A stretch of 64,000 bases of DNA from positions 137,578,094 to 137,642,093 of the forward strand of contig OY821519.1 of the NCBI GenBank assembly GCA_963682025.1, in the 5' to 3' direction. Source of the DNA: Cordilura impudica (lineage: Eukaryota > Arthropoda > Insecta > Diptera > Scathophagidae). The position numbers were made by a program, and so were the translations under genes. Positions 22,420-35,246 of this stretch are shown piece after piece. A model generated the notes under the pieces. It was not told where the DNA came from, ran no database searches, and saw nothing but the letters and a program-made list of their open reading frames with translations. Each line of letters opens with the position of its first letter. Positions within the stretch are counted from its first letter, which is position 1.

Positions 22420-24540
22420 AAGAAGATTGGAAATGGAAACAGTTTTCCACGGTGTTTAGGAATGAACCAATATGTCTAATTTTTCGAGCAAAGTTTGTAC
22501 TTAAAAATGAATACAATTTAAAAAGACATTTCGAAAGTGTACATCCAAACTATTCTCCAAATCTGAGTGATGAAGAGCGTAAAGACGAGCCAGCAAAATG
22601 TTTTCACACAGCAAGATAACCTGCAAGAAGAAGCTACAAAAGGTAGTTTTTTTTCTTTCTTAAAATATTGCGAAACACGGTAAACCATTTTCAGATGGCG
22701 ATTTTATAAAAAACAAACCATGTGAGTCCGACCACATTGGAGATTTGTAAACATGTAGTATTTAAAGATTTTTATGGCACTTTTTTAAAAACAAAGAGAA
22801 AGCCTCATCTATGTATCACTTATAGCAAACAACTGCAGGGGCTCTGCTAATATAAAAAATATTTAATATTACTTATTATTTCAACCAGTTAATTTTTAAT
22901 TTTTTATTTTCATTTTTCATTTTTATTTTTAATTTTTTATTCTTAATTTTTCGTTCTTTACTTTTCATTTATGATTTTTCATTTTTCAGTTCTCAGTTTT
23001 CAATTTTAATTTTTCATTTTTCAGTTTTCATTGTTCAAAACGTTTTTATAACGCTATTCGCTCCCCCATTTTATTGCGAAACACTTCCTAATCAAATCGT
23101 GCCTTCGTTTTATCTCCTAATCTTTTCACCAATACAATCGTACCTCACACCGTTTTTGTCTTACCCTGTTTTTGTGACATAGATTTTTACCCCCCTGAGC
23201 GTATAGATGTTTACAAATCAAAAATTGTATGGTAGGTGTTTCTAAATTTCTGTGTCCAGAACTAAGTTCAAAATTTTAAAATATGTCCCTGTCCAGACAA
23301 ACTGTTACGCGAAGAATTGAGCAAATCAATGATAATTTAAATGAGCGGCTGTCAGAAAATTTAGAAAATACAAATAAACCATACTGTGTCATAGCTTTAG
23401 ACGAGAGCTGCAATATAAAAGATATTGCACAACTACTCATTTTTGTTCGATCAATTAATGAAGTATTTGAAATTACTTAGGATCTGTTATCCATGGCTTC
23501 AATGAAAAATAGAAGTACCGGTGCAGAACTTTTTAACGAAGCTGAAAAAAGTCTTTTGAAACACAATATTAAATGGGAAAATCTTTTTAATGTGACTACA
23601 GATGGATCCCCAAACTTATCGGGTTCAAATATAGGTCTGCTGAAAAGAATTCAAGACAAGGTTCACACGATTGAGCTTATTATGCTTCACTGTATTATAC
23701 ATCAACACGCATTGTGTAAAAATGTATTGAAAATGGAACATGTAGCCAAGGTTATAATTTAACGGGTAAACTTTTTTCGATCAAAAGGTTTAAGATACAG
23801 ACAATTTATATCTTTGCTTGAAGAGCTCGACGCTGACTACTCAGATGTATTATCCACAACCATGTTCGATGGTTAAACTTATGTAAAGTTCTGCGACGAT
23901 TATGGGATCTTAAAGAAGGAATTATAATCTTTTTAATATTACACGAAAAAGAAGACTTTCCTGAGTTAATTGATTCATCATGGCTTTCCGATTTTGCCTT
24001 TTCAGCCGATCTATTGTACCATTTTAATGAATTAAATAAAGTTTTACCAGGCAAAATTATTTTTGGTACAAAACTTTAATTATGTTAAGATAAAATTAAG
24101 ACTTTTTGAACAGACTTTATTGGAAAAAAATTTCAATCATTTTCCTACAGTTCAAACACATCAGCATGTCTCTCAAGAGAAAGTTAAGCTTTTTGCTGAA
24201 AATGTACATACGTGCTTCAACAAATGAATTCAATTAAAGAGTTGATTGTTTTCGTTTATTTGAAAATGATTTGTTAATTATTCGCAATCTATTTTCTACT
24301 AATGTCGGTAGTGTTTCAAGTGATATTCAGCTGGATATAATTGATTTACAATGTTATGCGTCTATGCAAGATTTATTTAATCATCATATGGACAAATTAC
24401 CAAATTTTTGATCGTCTTCTAAATAAGGAAAAATACTTAAGTATTCGAAATCTGGCAAAAGAAATGTTGGTTATATTTGGATCAACATACATTTGCCAAC
24501 AGACGTTCTCTGTAATGAACCAAAATAAAAGTCCATAGCG
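22420..24540 (+). pseudogene. hAT transposase (GTF2IRD2/Charlie-like), multiply broken
   Basis: Legible in order: a BED-like finger region with CLIFRAKFVLKNEYNLKRHF; IAKHGKPFSDGDFIKN ending near 22712; a 0.5-kb foreign insertion; LSRQTVTRRIEQINDNLNER; VIALDESCNIKDIAQLLIF (first Asp); LFNVTTDGSPNLSGSNIGL (second Asp); LHCIIHQHALCKNVLKMEH; WLNLCKVLRRLWDLKEG; and the C-terminal dimerisation block FGSTYICQQTFSVMNQNKS. Stops at about 23478, 23760 and 23873 and several frameshifts interrupt it. The wording is that of hAT transposases related to GTF2IRD2 and Charlie. Function is lost. Confidence 0.88.
22712..23240. repeat. Insertion 'X' inside the hAT, with T-rich tandem tract
   Basis: Between two adjoining hAT transposase blocks lies a segment starting near CATGTGAGTCCGACCACA and ending near GCGTATAGATGTTTACAAAT. 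Its middle (about 22880-23040) is a degenerate (ATTTTTC)n run. The same left and right flanks surround the 9.5-kb minisatellite (25050-25095 and 34650-34795), so both are copies of one repeat. Exact ends and target duplication could not be fixed. Confidence 0.6.
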
Positions 24541-24830
24541 ATCGATAAGTTATTTTGATTCAGATATTGAAAATTAATAATTGTAAACAACTACATATCT
24601 TGCATTAAATAAAGATTTTCCAATTAAATTTGGCTATTTTATTACTAACAATGTACATTAGATCTATTTCAGTTTTTTACAAAAAAATTTTTTGGCCCCC
24701 AAGAAATTATCTAAATTATCATCAGTCGAAAAGTGTGGCCATGGCTGTCATATTGTCTTTGTAAATTACGTTTAACATCATGTAAATAAATAATTGATTG
24801 ACAAAAAACTAAACATCTCTAGAAAGATAT

Positions 24831-25085
24831 GTGTCAAAATTTTCAAATTCGTTAAATATTCGAAAAATCCAATATTATACTGTAATTCAATTTTTTAAAC
24901 GAAGACGTCTTAAATTAGCTCGTAGCCACGAGTCTGCCTACAAAATTTCAGCTCCATTGGATCACACAAAAAATGTTAAAAATAAATCCAAAGTTTTTTC
25001 GACAGACAAGCAGACACTAAGTGTTGAAATAAAGAGAATTATAAAAAAAAAATCATGTGAGTCCGATCACAAGGGAGATGTGTAA
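24831..25085 (+). pseudogene. Coding-like fragment left of the minisatellite
   Basis: An open frame of about 84 codons reads RRRLKLARSHESAYKISAPL, then DHTKNVKNKSKVFSTDKQTL and KKKSCESDHKGDV before a stop. The last motif resembles KNKPCESDHIGDL at the hAT/X junction near 22712-22750, so at least the end belongs to repeat X. I do not recognise the rest. It may be the 3' exon of a mobile-element gene. The start codon is not ATG in the longest reading, and no partner exon was found. Confidence 0.35.
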
Positions 25086-25149
25086 ACATATAATAATTAA
25101 AGAAAACATCAACATCATATTTTCCAGTGCATAAAAAATAAGTCGATTA

Positions 25150-28100
25150 TGCTGTTTTCTGAAATTCAATTGATGTTTTCTGAAATGCAATTGATGTTTT
25201 CTGAAATTCAAATGATGTTTTCTGAAATTATATTGATGTTTTCTGAAATTCAAATGATGTTTTCTGAAATTCTATTGATGTTTTCTGAAATTCTATTTAT
25301 GTTTTCTGAAATTCAAATGATGTTTTCTGAAATTATATTGATGTTTTCTGAAATTCAAATGATGTTTTCTGAAATTCTATTGATGTTTTCTGAAATCCAA
25401 TTGATTTTTCTGAAACTCGAATGATGTTTTCTGAAATTATATTGATGTTTTCTGAAATTCTATTTATGTTTTCTGAAATTCAAATGATGTTTTCTGAAAT
25501 TGTATTGATGGTTTCTGAAATACAATTGATGTTTTGTGAAATTATATTGATGTTTTCTGAAATTCTATTTATGTTTTCTGAAATTCAAATGATGTTTTCT
25601 GAAATTGTATTGATGGTTTCTGAAATACAATTGATGTTTTGTGAAATTATATTGATGTTTTCTGAAATTCTATTTATGTTTTCTGAAATTCAAATGATGT
25701 TTTCTGAAATTATATTGATGGTTTCTGAAATTATATTGATGGTTTCTGAAATACAATTGATGTTTTCTAAAATTCTATTGATGTTTTCTGAAATTCGATT
25801 GATGTTTTCTGAAATACAATTGATGTTTTCTGAAATTATATTGATGTTTTCTGAAATTCTATTTATGTTTTCTGAAATTCAATTGATGTTTTCTGAAATT
25901 CAAATGATGTTTTCTGAAATTCAATTGATGTTTTCTGAAATTCAAATGATGTTTTCTGAAATTATATTGATGGTTTCTGAAATACAATTGATGTTTTCTA
26001 AAATTCTATTGATGTTTTCTGAAATTCGATTGATGTTTTCTGAAATTCTATTTATGTTTTCTGAAATTCAAATGATGTTTTCTGAAATTATATTGATGTG
26101 TTCTGAAATTCAAATGATGTTTTCTGAAATTCTATTGATGTTTTCTAAAATCCAATTGATGTTTTCTGAAACTCGAATGATGTTTTCTGAAATTATATTG
26201 ATGTTTTCTGAAATTCTATTTATGTTTTCTGAAATTCAAATGATGTTTACTGAAATTGTATTGATGGTTTCTGAAATACAATTGATGTTTTCTGAAATTA
26301 TATTGATGTTTTCTGAAATTCTATTTATGTTTTCTGAAATTCAAGTGATGTTTTCTAAAATTCTATTGATGTTTTCTGAAATTCAATTGATGTTTTCTGA
26401 AATTCTATTTATGTTTTCTGAAATTCAAATGATGTTTACTGAAATTGTATTGATGGTTTCTGAAATACAATAGATGTTTTCTGAAATTATATTGATGTTT
26501 TCTGAAATTCTATTTATGTTTTCTGAAATTCAAGTGATGTTTTCTAAAATTCTATTGATGTTTTCTGAAATTCTATTGATGTTTTCTGAAATTCAAGTGA
26601 TGTTTTCTAAAATTCTATTGATGTTTTCTGAAATTCGATTGATGTTTTCTGAAATACAATTGATGTTTCCTGAAATTATATTGATGTTTTCTGAAATTCT
26701 ATTTATGTTTCTGAAATTCAATTGATGTTTTCTGAAACTCGAATGATGTTTTCTGAAATTATATTGATGTTTTCTGAAATTCTATTTATGTTTTCTGAAA
26801 TTCAAATGATGTTTTCTGAAATTCAATTGATGTTTTCTGAAATTCAAATGATGTTTTCTGAAATTATATTGATGGTTTCTGAAATACAATTGATGTTTTC
26901 TAAAATTCTATTGATGTTTTCTGAAATTCGATTGATGTTTTCTGAAATTCTATTTATGTTTTCTGAAATTCAAATGATGTTTTCTGAAATTATATTGATG
27001 TTTTCTGAAATTCAAATGATGTTTTCTGAAATTCTATTGATGTTTTCTAAAATCCAATTGATGTTTTCTGAAACTCGAATGATGTTTTCTGAAATTATAT
27101 TGATGTTTTCTGAAATTCTATTTATGTTTTCTGAAATTCAAATGATGTTTTCTGAAATTATATTGATGGTTTCTGAAATACAATTGATGTTTTCTAAAAT
27201 TCTATTGATGTTTTCTGAAATTCAATTGATGTTTTCTGAAATTCTATTTTTGTTTTCTGAAATTCAAATGATGTTTACTGAAATTGTATTGATGGTTTCT
27301 GAAATACAATTGATGTTTTCTGAAATTATATTGATGTTTTCTGAAATTCTATTTATGTTTTCTGAAATTCAAGTGATGTTTTCTAAAATTCTATTGATGT
27401 TTTCTGAAACTCTATTGATGTTTTCTGAAATTCAAGTGATGTTTTCTAAAATTCTATTGATGTTTTCTGAAATTCGATTGATGTTTTCTGAAATACAATT
27501 GATGTTTTCTGAAATTATATTGATGTTTTCTGAAATTCTATTTATGTTTTCTGAAATTCAATTGATGTTTTCTGAAACTCGAATGATGTTTTCTGAAATT
27601 ATATTGATGTTTTCTGAAATTGTATTTATGTTTTCTGAAATTCAAATGATGTTTTCTGAAATTCAATTGATGTTTTCTAAAAATTCAAATGATGTTTTCT
27701 GAAATTATATTGATGGTTTCTGAAATACAATTGATGTTTTCTAAAATTCTATTGATGTTTTCTGAAATTCGATTGATGTTTTCTGAAATTCTATTTATGT
27801 TTTCTGAAATTCAAATGATGTTTTCTGAAATTATATTGATGTTTTCTGAAATTCAAATGATGTTTTCTGAAATTCTATTGATGTTTTATAAAATCCAATT
27901 GATGTTTTCTGAAACTCGAATGATGTTTTCTGAAATTCAAATGATGTTTTCTGAAATTATATTGATGGTTTCTGAAATACAATTGATGTTTTCTAAAATT
28001 CTATTGATGTTTTCTGAAATTCAATTGATGTTTTCTGAAATTCTATTTTTGTTTTCTGAAATTCAAATGATGTTTACTGAAATTGTATTGATGGTTTCTG

Positions 28101-31100
28101 AAATACAATTGATGTTTTCTGAAATTATATTGATGTTTTCTGAAATTCTATTTATGTTTTCTGAAATTCAAGTGATGTTTTCTAAAATTCTATTGATGTT
28201 TTCTGAAACTCTATTGATGTTTTCTGAAATTCAAGTGATGTTTTCTAAAATTCTATTGATGTTTTCTGAAATTCGATTGATGTTTTCTGAAATACAATTG
28301 ATGTTTTCTGAAATTATATTGATGTTTTCTGAAATTCTATTTATGTTTTCTGAAATTCAATTGATGTTTTCTGAAACTCGAATGATGTTTTCTGAAATTA
28401 TATTGATGTTTTCTGAAATTCTATTTATGTTTTCTGAAATTCAAATGATGTTTTCTGAAATTCAATTGATGTTTTCTAAAAATTCAAATGATGTTTTCTG
28501 AAATTATATTGATGGTTTCTGAAATACAATTGATGTTTTCTAAAATTCTATTGATGTTTTCTGAAATTCGATTGATGTTTTCTGAAATTCTATTTATGTT
28601 TTCTGAAATTCAAATGATGTTTTCTGAAATTATATTGATGTTTTCTGAAATTCAAATGATGTTTTCTGAAATTCTATTGATGTTTTCTAAAATCCAATTG
28701 ATGTTTTCTGAAACTCGAATGATGTTTTCTGAAATTATATTGATGTTTTCTGAAATTCTATTTATGTTTTCTGAAATTCAAATGATGTTTTCTGAAATTC
28801 TATTTATGTTTTCTGAAATTCAAGTGATGTTTTCTAAAGTTCTATTGATGTTTTCTGAAACTCAATTGATGTTTTCTGAAACTCGAATGATGTTTTCTGA
28901 AATTATATTGGTGTTTTCTGAAATTCTGTTTATGTTTTCTGAAATTAAAATGATGTTTTCTGAAATTATGTTGATGGTTTCTGAAATACAATTGATGTTT
29001 TCTAAAATTCTATTGATGTTTTCTGAAATTCTATTGATGTTTTCTGAAATTCAATTGATGTTTTCTGAAACTCGAATGATGTTTTCTGAAATTATATTGA
29101 TGTTTTCTGAAATTCTATTTATGTGTTCTGAAATTCTATTTATCTTTTCTGAAATTCAAATGATGTTTTCTGAAAAACGAATGATGTTTTCTGAAATTCT
29201 ATTGATGTTTTCTGAAATTCTATTTATGTTTTCTGAAATTCAAGTGATGTTTTCTAAAATTCTATTGATGTTTTCTGAAACTCAATTGATGTTTTCTGAA
29301 ACTCGAATGATGTTTTCTGAAATTATATTGGTGTTTTCTGAAATTCTGTTTATGTTTTCTGAAATTAAAATGATGTTTTCTGAAATTATGTTGATGGTTT
29401 CTGAAATACAATTGATGTTTTCTAAAATTCTATTGATGTTTTCTGAAATTCTATTGATGTTTTCTGAAATTCAATTGATGATTTCTGAAACTCGAATGAT
29501 GTTTTCTGAAATTATATTGATGTTTTCTGAAATTCTATTTATGTGTTCTGAAATTCAAATGATGTTTTCTGAAATTATATTGATGGTTTCTGAAATACAA
29601 TTGATGTTTTCTGAAATTCAATTGATGTTTTCTGAAACTCGAATGATGTTTTCTGAAATTATATTGATGTTTTCTGAAATTCTATTTATGTTTTCTGAAA
29701 TTCAAGTGATGTCTTCTGAAATTCTATTGATGTTTTCTGAAATTCAATTGATGTTTTCTGAAACTCGAATGATATTTTCTGAAATTATATTGATGTTTTC
29801 TGAAATTCTATTTATGTTTTCTGATATACAATTGATGTTTTCTGAAATACAATTGATGTTTTCTGAAATTCAGTTGATGTTTTCTGAAACTCGAATGATG
29901 TTTTCTGAAATTATATTGATGTTTTCTGAAATTCTATTTATGTTTTCTGAAATACAATTGATGTTTTCTGAAATTCAATTGATGTTTTCTGAAACTCGAA
30001 TGATGTTTTCTGAAATTATATTGATGTTTTCTGAAATTCTATTTATGTTTTCTGAAATTCAAGTGATGTTTTCTGAAATTCTATTGATGTTTTCTGAAAT
30101 TCAATTGATGTTTTCTGAAATTCGAATGATGTTTTCTGAAATTATATTGATGTTTTCTGAAATTCTATTTATGTTTTCTGAAATTCAAGTGATGTTTTCT
30201 GAAATTCTATTGATGTTTTCTGAAATTCAATTGTTGTTTTCTGAAACTCGAATGATGTTTTTTGAAATTCTATTGATGTTTTCTGAAATTCTATTTATGT
30301 TTTCTGAAATTCAAATGATGGTTTCTGAAATACAATTGATGTTTTCTGAAATACAATTAATGTTTTCTGAAATTCTATTGATGTTTTCTGAAATTCAATT
30401 GATGTTTTCTGAAACTCGAAGGATGTTTTCTGAAATTATATTGATGTTTTCTGAAATTCTATTTATCTTTTCTGAAATTCAAATGATGTTTTCTGAAAAA
30501 CGAATGATGTTTTCTGAAATTCTATTGATGTTTTCTGAAATTCAATTGATGTTTTCTGAAACTCGAATGATATTTTCTGAAATTATATTGATGTTTTCTG
30601 AAATTCTATTTATGTTTTCTGAAATACAATTGATGTTTTCTGAAATACAATTGATGTTTTCTGAAATTCAGTTGATGTTTTCTGAAACTCGAATGATGTT
30701 TTCTGAAATTATATTGATGTTTTCTGAAATTCTATTTATGTTTTCTGAAATTCAAGTGATGTTTTCTGAAATTCTATTGATGTCTTCTGAAATTCATTTG
30801 ATGTTTTCTGAAATTCAATTGATGTTTTCTGAAATTCAATTGATGTTTTCTGAAACTCGAATGATGTTTCCTGAAATTATATTGATGTTTTCTGAAATTC
30901 TATTTATGTTTTCTGAAATTCAAGTGATGTTTTCTGAAATTCTATTGATGTTTTCTGAAATTCAATTGATGTTTTCTGAAACTCGAATGATGTTTTTTGA
31001 AATTCTATTGATGTTTTCTGAAATTCTATTTATGTTTTCTGAAATTCAAATGATGGTTTCTGAAATACAATTGATGTTTTCTGAAATTCAGTTGATGTTT

Positions 31101-34100
31101 TCTGAAACTCGAATGATGTTTTCTGAAATTATATTGATGTTTTCTGAAATTCTATTTATGTTTTCTGAAATTCAAGTGATGTTTTCTGAAATTCTATTGA
31201 TGTTTTCTGAAATTCAATTGATGTTTTCTGAAATTCGAATGATGTTTTCTGAAATTATATTGATGTTTTCTGAAATTCTATTTATGTTTTCTGAAATTCA
31301 AGTGATGTTTTCTGAAATTCTATTGATGTTTTCTGAAATTCAATTGTTGTTTTCTGAAACTCGAATGATGTTTTTTGAAATTCTATTGATGTTTTCTGAA
31401 ATTCTATTTATGTTTTCTGAAATTCAAATGATGGTTTCTGAAATACAATTGATGTTTTCTGAAATACAATTAATGTTTTCTGAAATTCTATTGATGTTTT
31501 CTGAAATTCAATTGATGTTTTCTGAAACTCGAAGGATGTTTTCTGAAATTATATTGATGTTTTCTGAAATTCTATTTATCTTTTCTGAAATTCAAATGAT
31601 GTTTTCTGAAAAACGAATGATGTTTTCTGAAATTCTATTGATGTTTTCTGAAATTCAATTGATGTTTTCTGAAACTCGAATGATATTTTCTGAAATTATA
31701 TTGATGTTTTCTGAAATTCTATTTATGTTTTCTGAAATACAATTGATGTTTTCTGAAATACAATTGATGTTTTCTGAAATTCAGTTGATGTTTTCTGAAA
31801 CTCGAATGATGTTTTCTGAAATTATATTGATGTTTTCTGAAATTCTATTTATGTTTTCTGAAATTCAAGTGATGTTTTCTGAAATTCTATTGATGTCTTC
31901 TGAAATTCATTTGATGTTTTCTGAAATTCGAATGATGTTTTCTGAAATTATATTGATGTTTTCTGAAATTCTATTTATGTTTTCTGAAATTCAAGTGATG
32001 TTTTCTGAAATTCTATTGATGTTTTCTGTAATTCAATTGTTGTTTTCTGAAACTCGAATGATGTTTTTTGAAATTCTATTGATGTTTTCTGAAATTCTAT
32101 TTATGTTTTCTGAAATTCAAATGATGTTTTCTGAAATACAATTGATGTTTTCTGAAATACAATTAATGTTTTCTGAAATTCTATTGATGTTTTCTGAAAT
32201 TCAATTGATGTTTTCTGAAACTCGAAGGATGTTTTCTGAAATTATATTGATGTTTTCTGAAATTCTATTTATGTTTTCTGAAATTCAAATGATGTTTTCT
32301 GAAATTGTATTGATGGTTTCTGAAATACAATTGATGTTTTCTGAAATTATATTGATATTTTCTGAAATTCTATTTATGTTTTCTGAAATTCAAATGATGT
32401 TTTCTGAAATTATATTGATGGTTTCTGAAATACAATTGATGTTTTCTAAAATTCGATTGATGTTTTCTGAAACTCAATTGATGTTTTCTAAAACTCGAAG
32501 GATGTTTTCCGAAATTATATTATTGTTTTCTGAAATTCTATTTATGTTTTCTGAAATTATATTGATGGTTTCTGAAATACAATTGATGTTTTCTGAAATT
32601 ATATTGATACTTTCTGAAATTCTATTTATGTTTTCTGAAATTCAAATGATGTTTTCTGAAATTGTATTGATGGTTTCTGAAATACAATTGGTGTTTTCTG
32701 AAATTATATTGATATTTTCTGAAATTCTATTTATGTTTTCTGAAATTCAAATGATGTTTTCTGAAATTATATTGATGGTTTCTGAAATACAATTGATGTT
32801 TTCTAAAATTCTATTGATGTTTTCTGAAATTCAATTGATGTTTTCTGAAATTCAATTGATGTTTTCTGAAACTCGAATGATGTTTTCTGAAATTATATTG
32901 ATGTTTTCTGAAATTCTATTTATGTTTTCTGAAATTCAAGTGATGTTTTCTGAAATTCTATTGATGTTTTCTGAAATTCAATTGATGTTTTCTGAAACTC
33001 GAATGATATTTTCTGAAATTATATTGATGTTTTCTGAAATTCTATTTATGTTTTCTGAAATACAATTGATGTTTTCTGAAATACAATTGATGTTTTCTGA
33101 AATTCAGTTGATGTTTTCTGAAACTCGAATGATGTTTTCTGAAATTATATTGATGTTTTCTGAAATTCTATTTATGTTTTCTGAAATTCAAGTGATGTTT
33201 TCTGAAATTCTATTGATGTTTTCTGAAATTCATTTGATGTTTTCTGAAATTCGAATGATGTTTTCTGAAATTATATTGATGTTTTCTGAAATTCTATTTA
33301 TGTTTTCTGAAATTCAAGTGATGTTTTCTGAAATTCTATTGATGTTTTCTGAAATTCAATTGTTGTTTTCTGAAACTCGAATGATGTTTTTTGAAATTCT
33401 ATTGATGTTTTCTGAAATTCTATTTATGTTTTCTGAAATTCAAATGATGTTTTCTGAAATACAATTGATGTTTTCTGAAATACAATTAATGTTTTCTGAA
33501 ATTCTATTGATGTTTTCTGAAATTCAATTGATGTTTTCTGAAACTCGAAGGATGTTTTCTTAAATTATATTGATGTTCTGAAATTCTATTTATGTTTTCT
33601 GAAATTCAAATGATGTTTTCTGAAATTGTATTGATGGTTTCTGAAATACAATTGATGTTTTCTGAAATTATATTGATATTTTCTGAAATTCTATTTATGT
33701 TTTCTGAAATTCAATTGATATTTTCTGAAACTCGAATGATGTTTTCTGAAATTATATTGATGTTTTCTGAAATACAATTGATGTTTTCTAAAATTTGATT
33801 GATGTTTTCTGAAATTCAATTGATGTTTTCTGAAACTCGAAGGATGTTTTCCGAAATTATATTATTGTTTTCTGAAATTCTATTTATGTTTTCTGAAATT
33901 ATATTGATGGTCTCTGAAATACAATTGATGTTTTCTGCTATTATATTGATGTTTTCTGAAATTCTATTTATGTTTTCTGAAATTCAAATGATGTTTTCTG
34001 AAATTGTATTGATGGTTTCTGAAATACAATTGATGTTTTCTGAAATTATATTGATGTTTTCTGAAATTCTATTTATGTTTTCTGAAATTCAAATGATGTT

Positions 34101-34612
34101 TTCTGAAATTGTATTGATGGTTTCTGAAATACAATTGATGTTTTCTAAAATTATATTGATATTTTCTGAAATTCTATTTATGTTTTCTGAAATTCAATTG
34201 ATGTTTTCTGAAACTCGAGTAATGTTTTCTGAAATTATATTGATGTTTTCTGAAGTTCTATTTATGTTTTCTGAAATTCAAATGATGTTTTCGGAAATTA
34301 TATTGATGGTTTCTGAAATACAATTGATGTTTTCTAAAATTCGATTGATGTTTTCTGAAATTCAATTGATGTTTTCTGAAACTCGAATGATGTTTTCTGA
34401 AATTATATTGATGTTTTCTGAAATTCTATTTATGTTTTCTGAAATAGAATTGATGTTTTCTGAAATTCAGTTGATGTTTTCTGAAACCCGAATGATGTTT
34501 TCTGAAGTTATATTGATGTTTTCTGAAATTCTATTTATGTTTTCTGAAATTCAAATGATGTTTTCTGAAATTATATCGATGGTTTCTGAAATACAATTGA
34601 TGTCTTTAGAAA
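25150..34612 (+). repeat. 21-bp minisatellite, about 450 units, with long open frame
   Basis: The unit is a conserved 15-base core ATGTTTTCTGAAATT plus six variable bases (CAATTG, CAAATG, ATATTG, CTATTG, CTATTT, CAAGTG, CGAATG and others). Because 21 is divisible by three and the core has no stop in one frame, the plus strand encodes a heptapeptide repeat MFSEI-x-x. The longest uninterrupted stretch is 1,691 codons (28488-33563), with others of 350, 326, 277 and 270 codons. Breaks are rare: a TAG near 26471, a one-base loss near 26708, identical one-base A insertions near 27680 and 28479, a TAA near 33561 and a TGA near 33797. Variation falls mainly on amino-acid-changing positions, which argues against selection on a protein. 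No promoter or splice site was recognised. Higher-order duplications are listed under findings. Confidence 0.95.
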
Positions 34613-34639
34613 GACAATTGGAAAATGTTTAGAAAAGAA

Positions 34640-34800
34640 CATATCATAATTTTTTCACCAATACAATCATAAGTCGCACAGCGTTATCTGCTTCAGCTCA
34701 CACCGATATGAGTTACGCTGTTTTTGTGATTGTATTGTGAAATAGAAATTTACACCCCTGCGCGTATAGATTATTACACATCAAAAGTAATAACAGTTTG
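34640..34800. repeat. Right flank of repeat X beyond the minisatellite
   Basis: TTTTTTCACCAATACAATCA, GCTGTTTTTGTGA, ATTTACACCCCTGCGCGTAT and TTACACATCAAAA match the right half of insertion X inside the hAT (about 23123-23225). Confidence 0.7.
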
Positions 34801-35049
34801 AGTTTTTAGGGAAGAGGCAGCAATAATGTCAAAGTTTGAAGTTTCCTTAAACATTTGTGTAAGTATATTTATAACAAGTCATTTCGAAAGTAACAGGACA
34901 GTATAGTAAAACCTTCAAAGGGTTTCTCGTTCTCAGGCCAAAATATTGATGATTTCTCATTTCATTCTTCAGCAAATAGCGCCAGCAAATCAAGTTGGAC
35001 CAATTTTATCGAATGAAAAAAAATTTTTTTTTATATAATATCTATATAT
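34801..35049. other. Spacer, no gene seen
   Basis: No recognisable feature; AT-rich with a poly-T run near 35030. Confidence 0.35.
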
Positions 35050-35246
35050 AGTAGCAGAGCCCAGCCCTCAAAATTCGAGTGCAAATTTTCGGAAATTATG
35101 TATTTAATTCATATGGCCAAGTCTTTGTTCATGCTAGTGAAAAAAAATATTTTGTGCGTATTATTTTAAAGTAAGTATGTAACACTGGTAAATACTCTGC
35201 GCCAGTGGAGTCATTAAAATAGCGCCGAATGACAAAAATTATTTAG
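35050..35246 (-). mobile_element. Helitron-like element, 3' end fragment
   Basis: GCAGAGCCCAGCCCTCAAAA and TTCGAGTG match the hairpin end of the complete copy at 54876-55212, reading on the minus strand. The terminal CTAG has become CTAC. Its other end may be the fragment at 37262-37465, with a piggyBac MITE and a Tc1 inserted between. Confidence 0.55.

Larger units (their letters stand above)
21969..24747 (+). mobile_element. hAT transposon with 8-bp target duplication
   Basis: The left end CAGCCATGGCCAAACTACGG and right end GTGGCCATGGCTG are inverted copies over about 12 bases. The perfect duplication TCATATTG flanks both ends (21961-21968, 24748-24755). GGCCAAACTACGGCCCGC just inside the left end is typical of the hAT group that includes Charlie-like elements. 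The enclosed transposase is broken, so this copy is fixed in place. Confidence 0.93.

Noticed and set aside
25053..25253. Minus-strand frame (NFRKHQ)n at the array start
   Set aside because: It is the reverse reading of the 21-bp unit; CTATTT variants introduce stops a few units further on.
25150..34612. The array as a CRISPR or as a real repetitive protein gene
   Set aside because: There are no unique spacers between repeats and the organism is an animal, so not CRISPR. As a gene it lacks a recognisable promoter, splice sites or signal peptide, and its variants mainly change amino acids.
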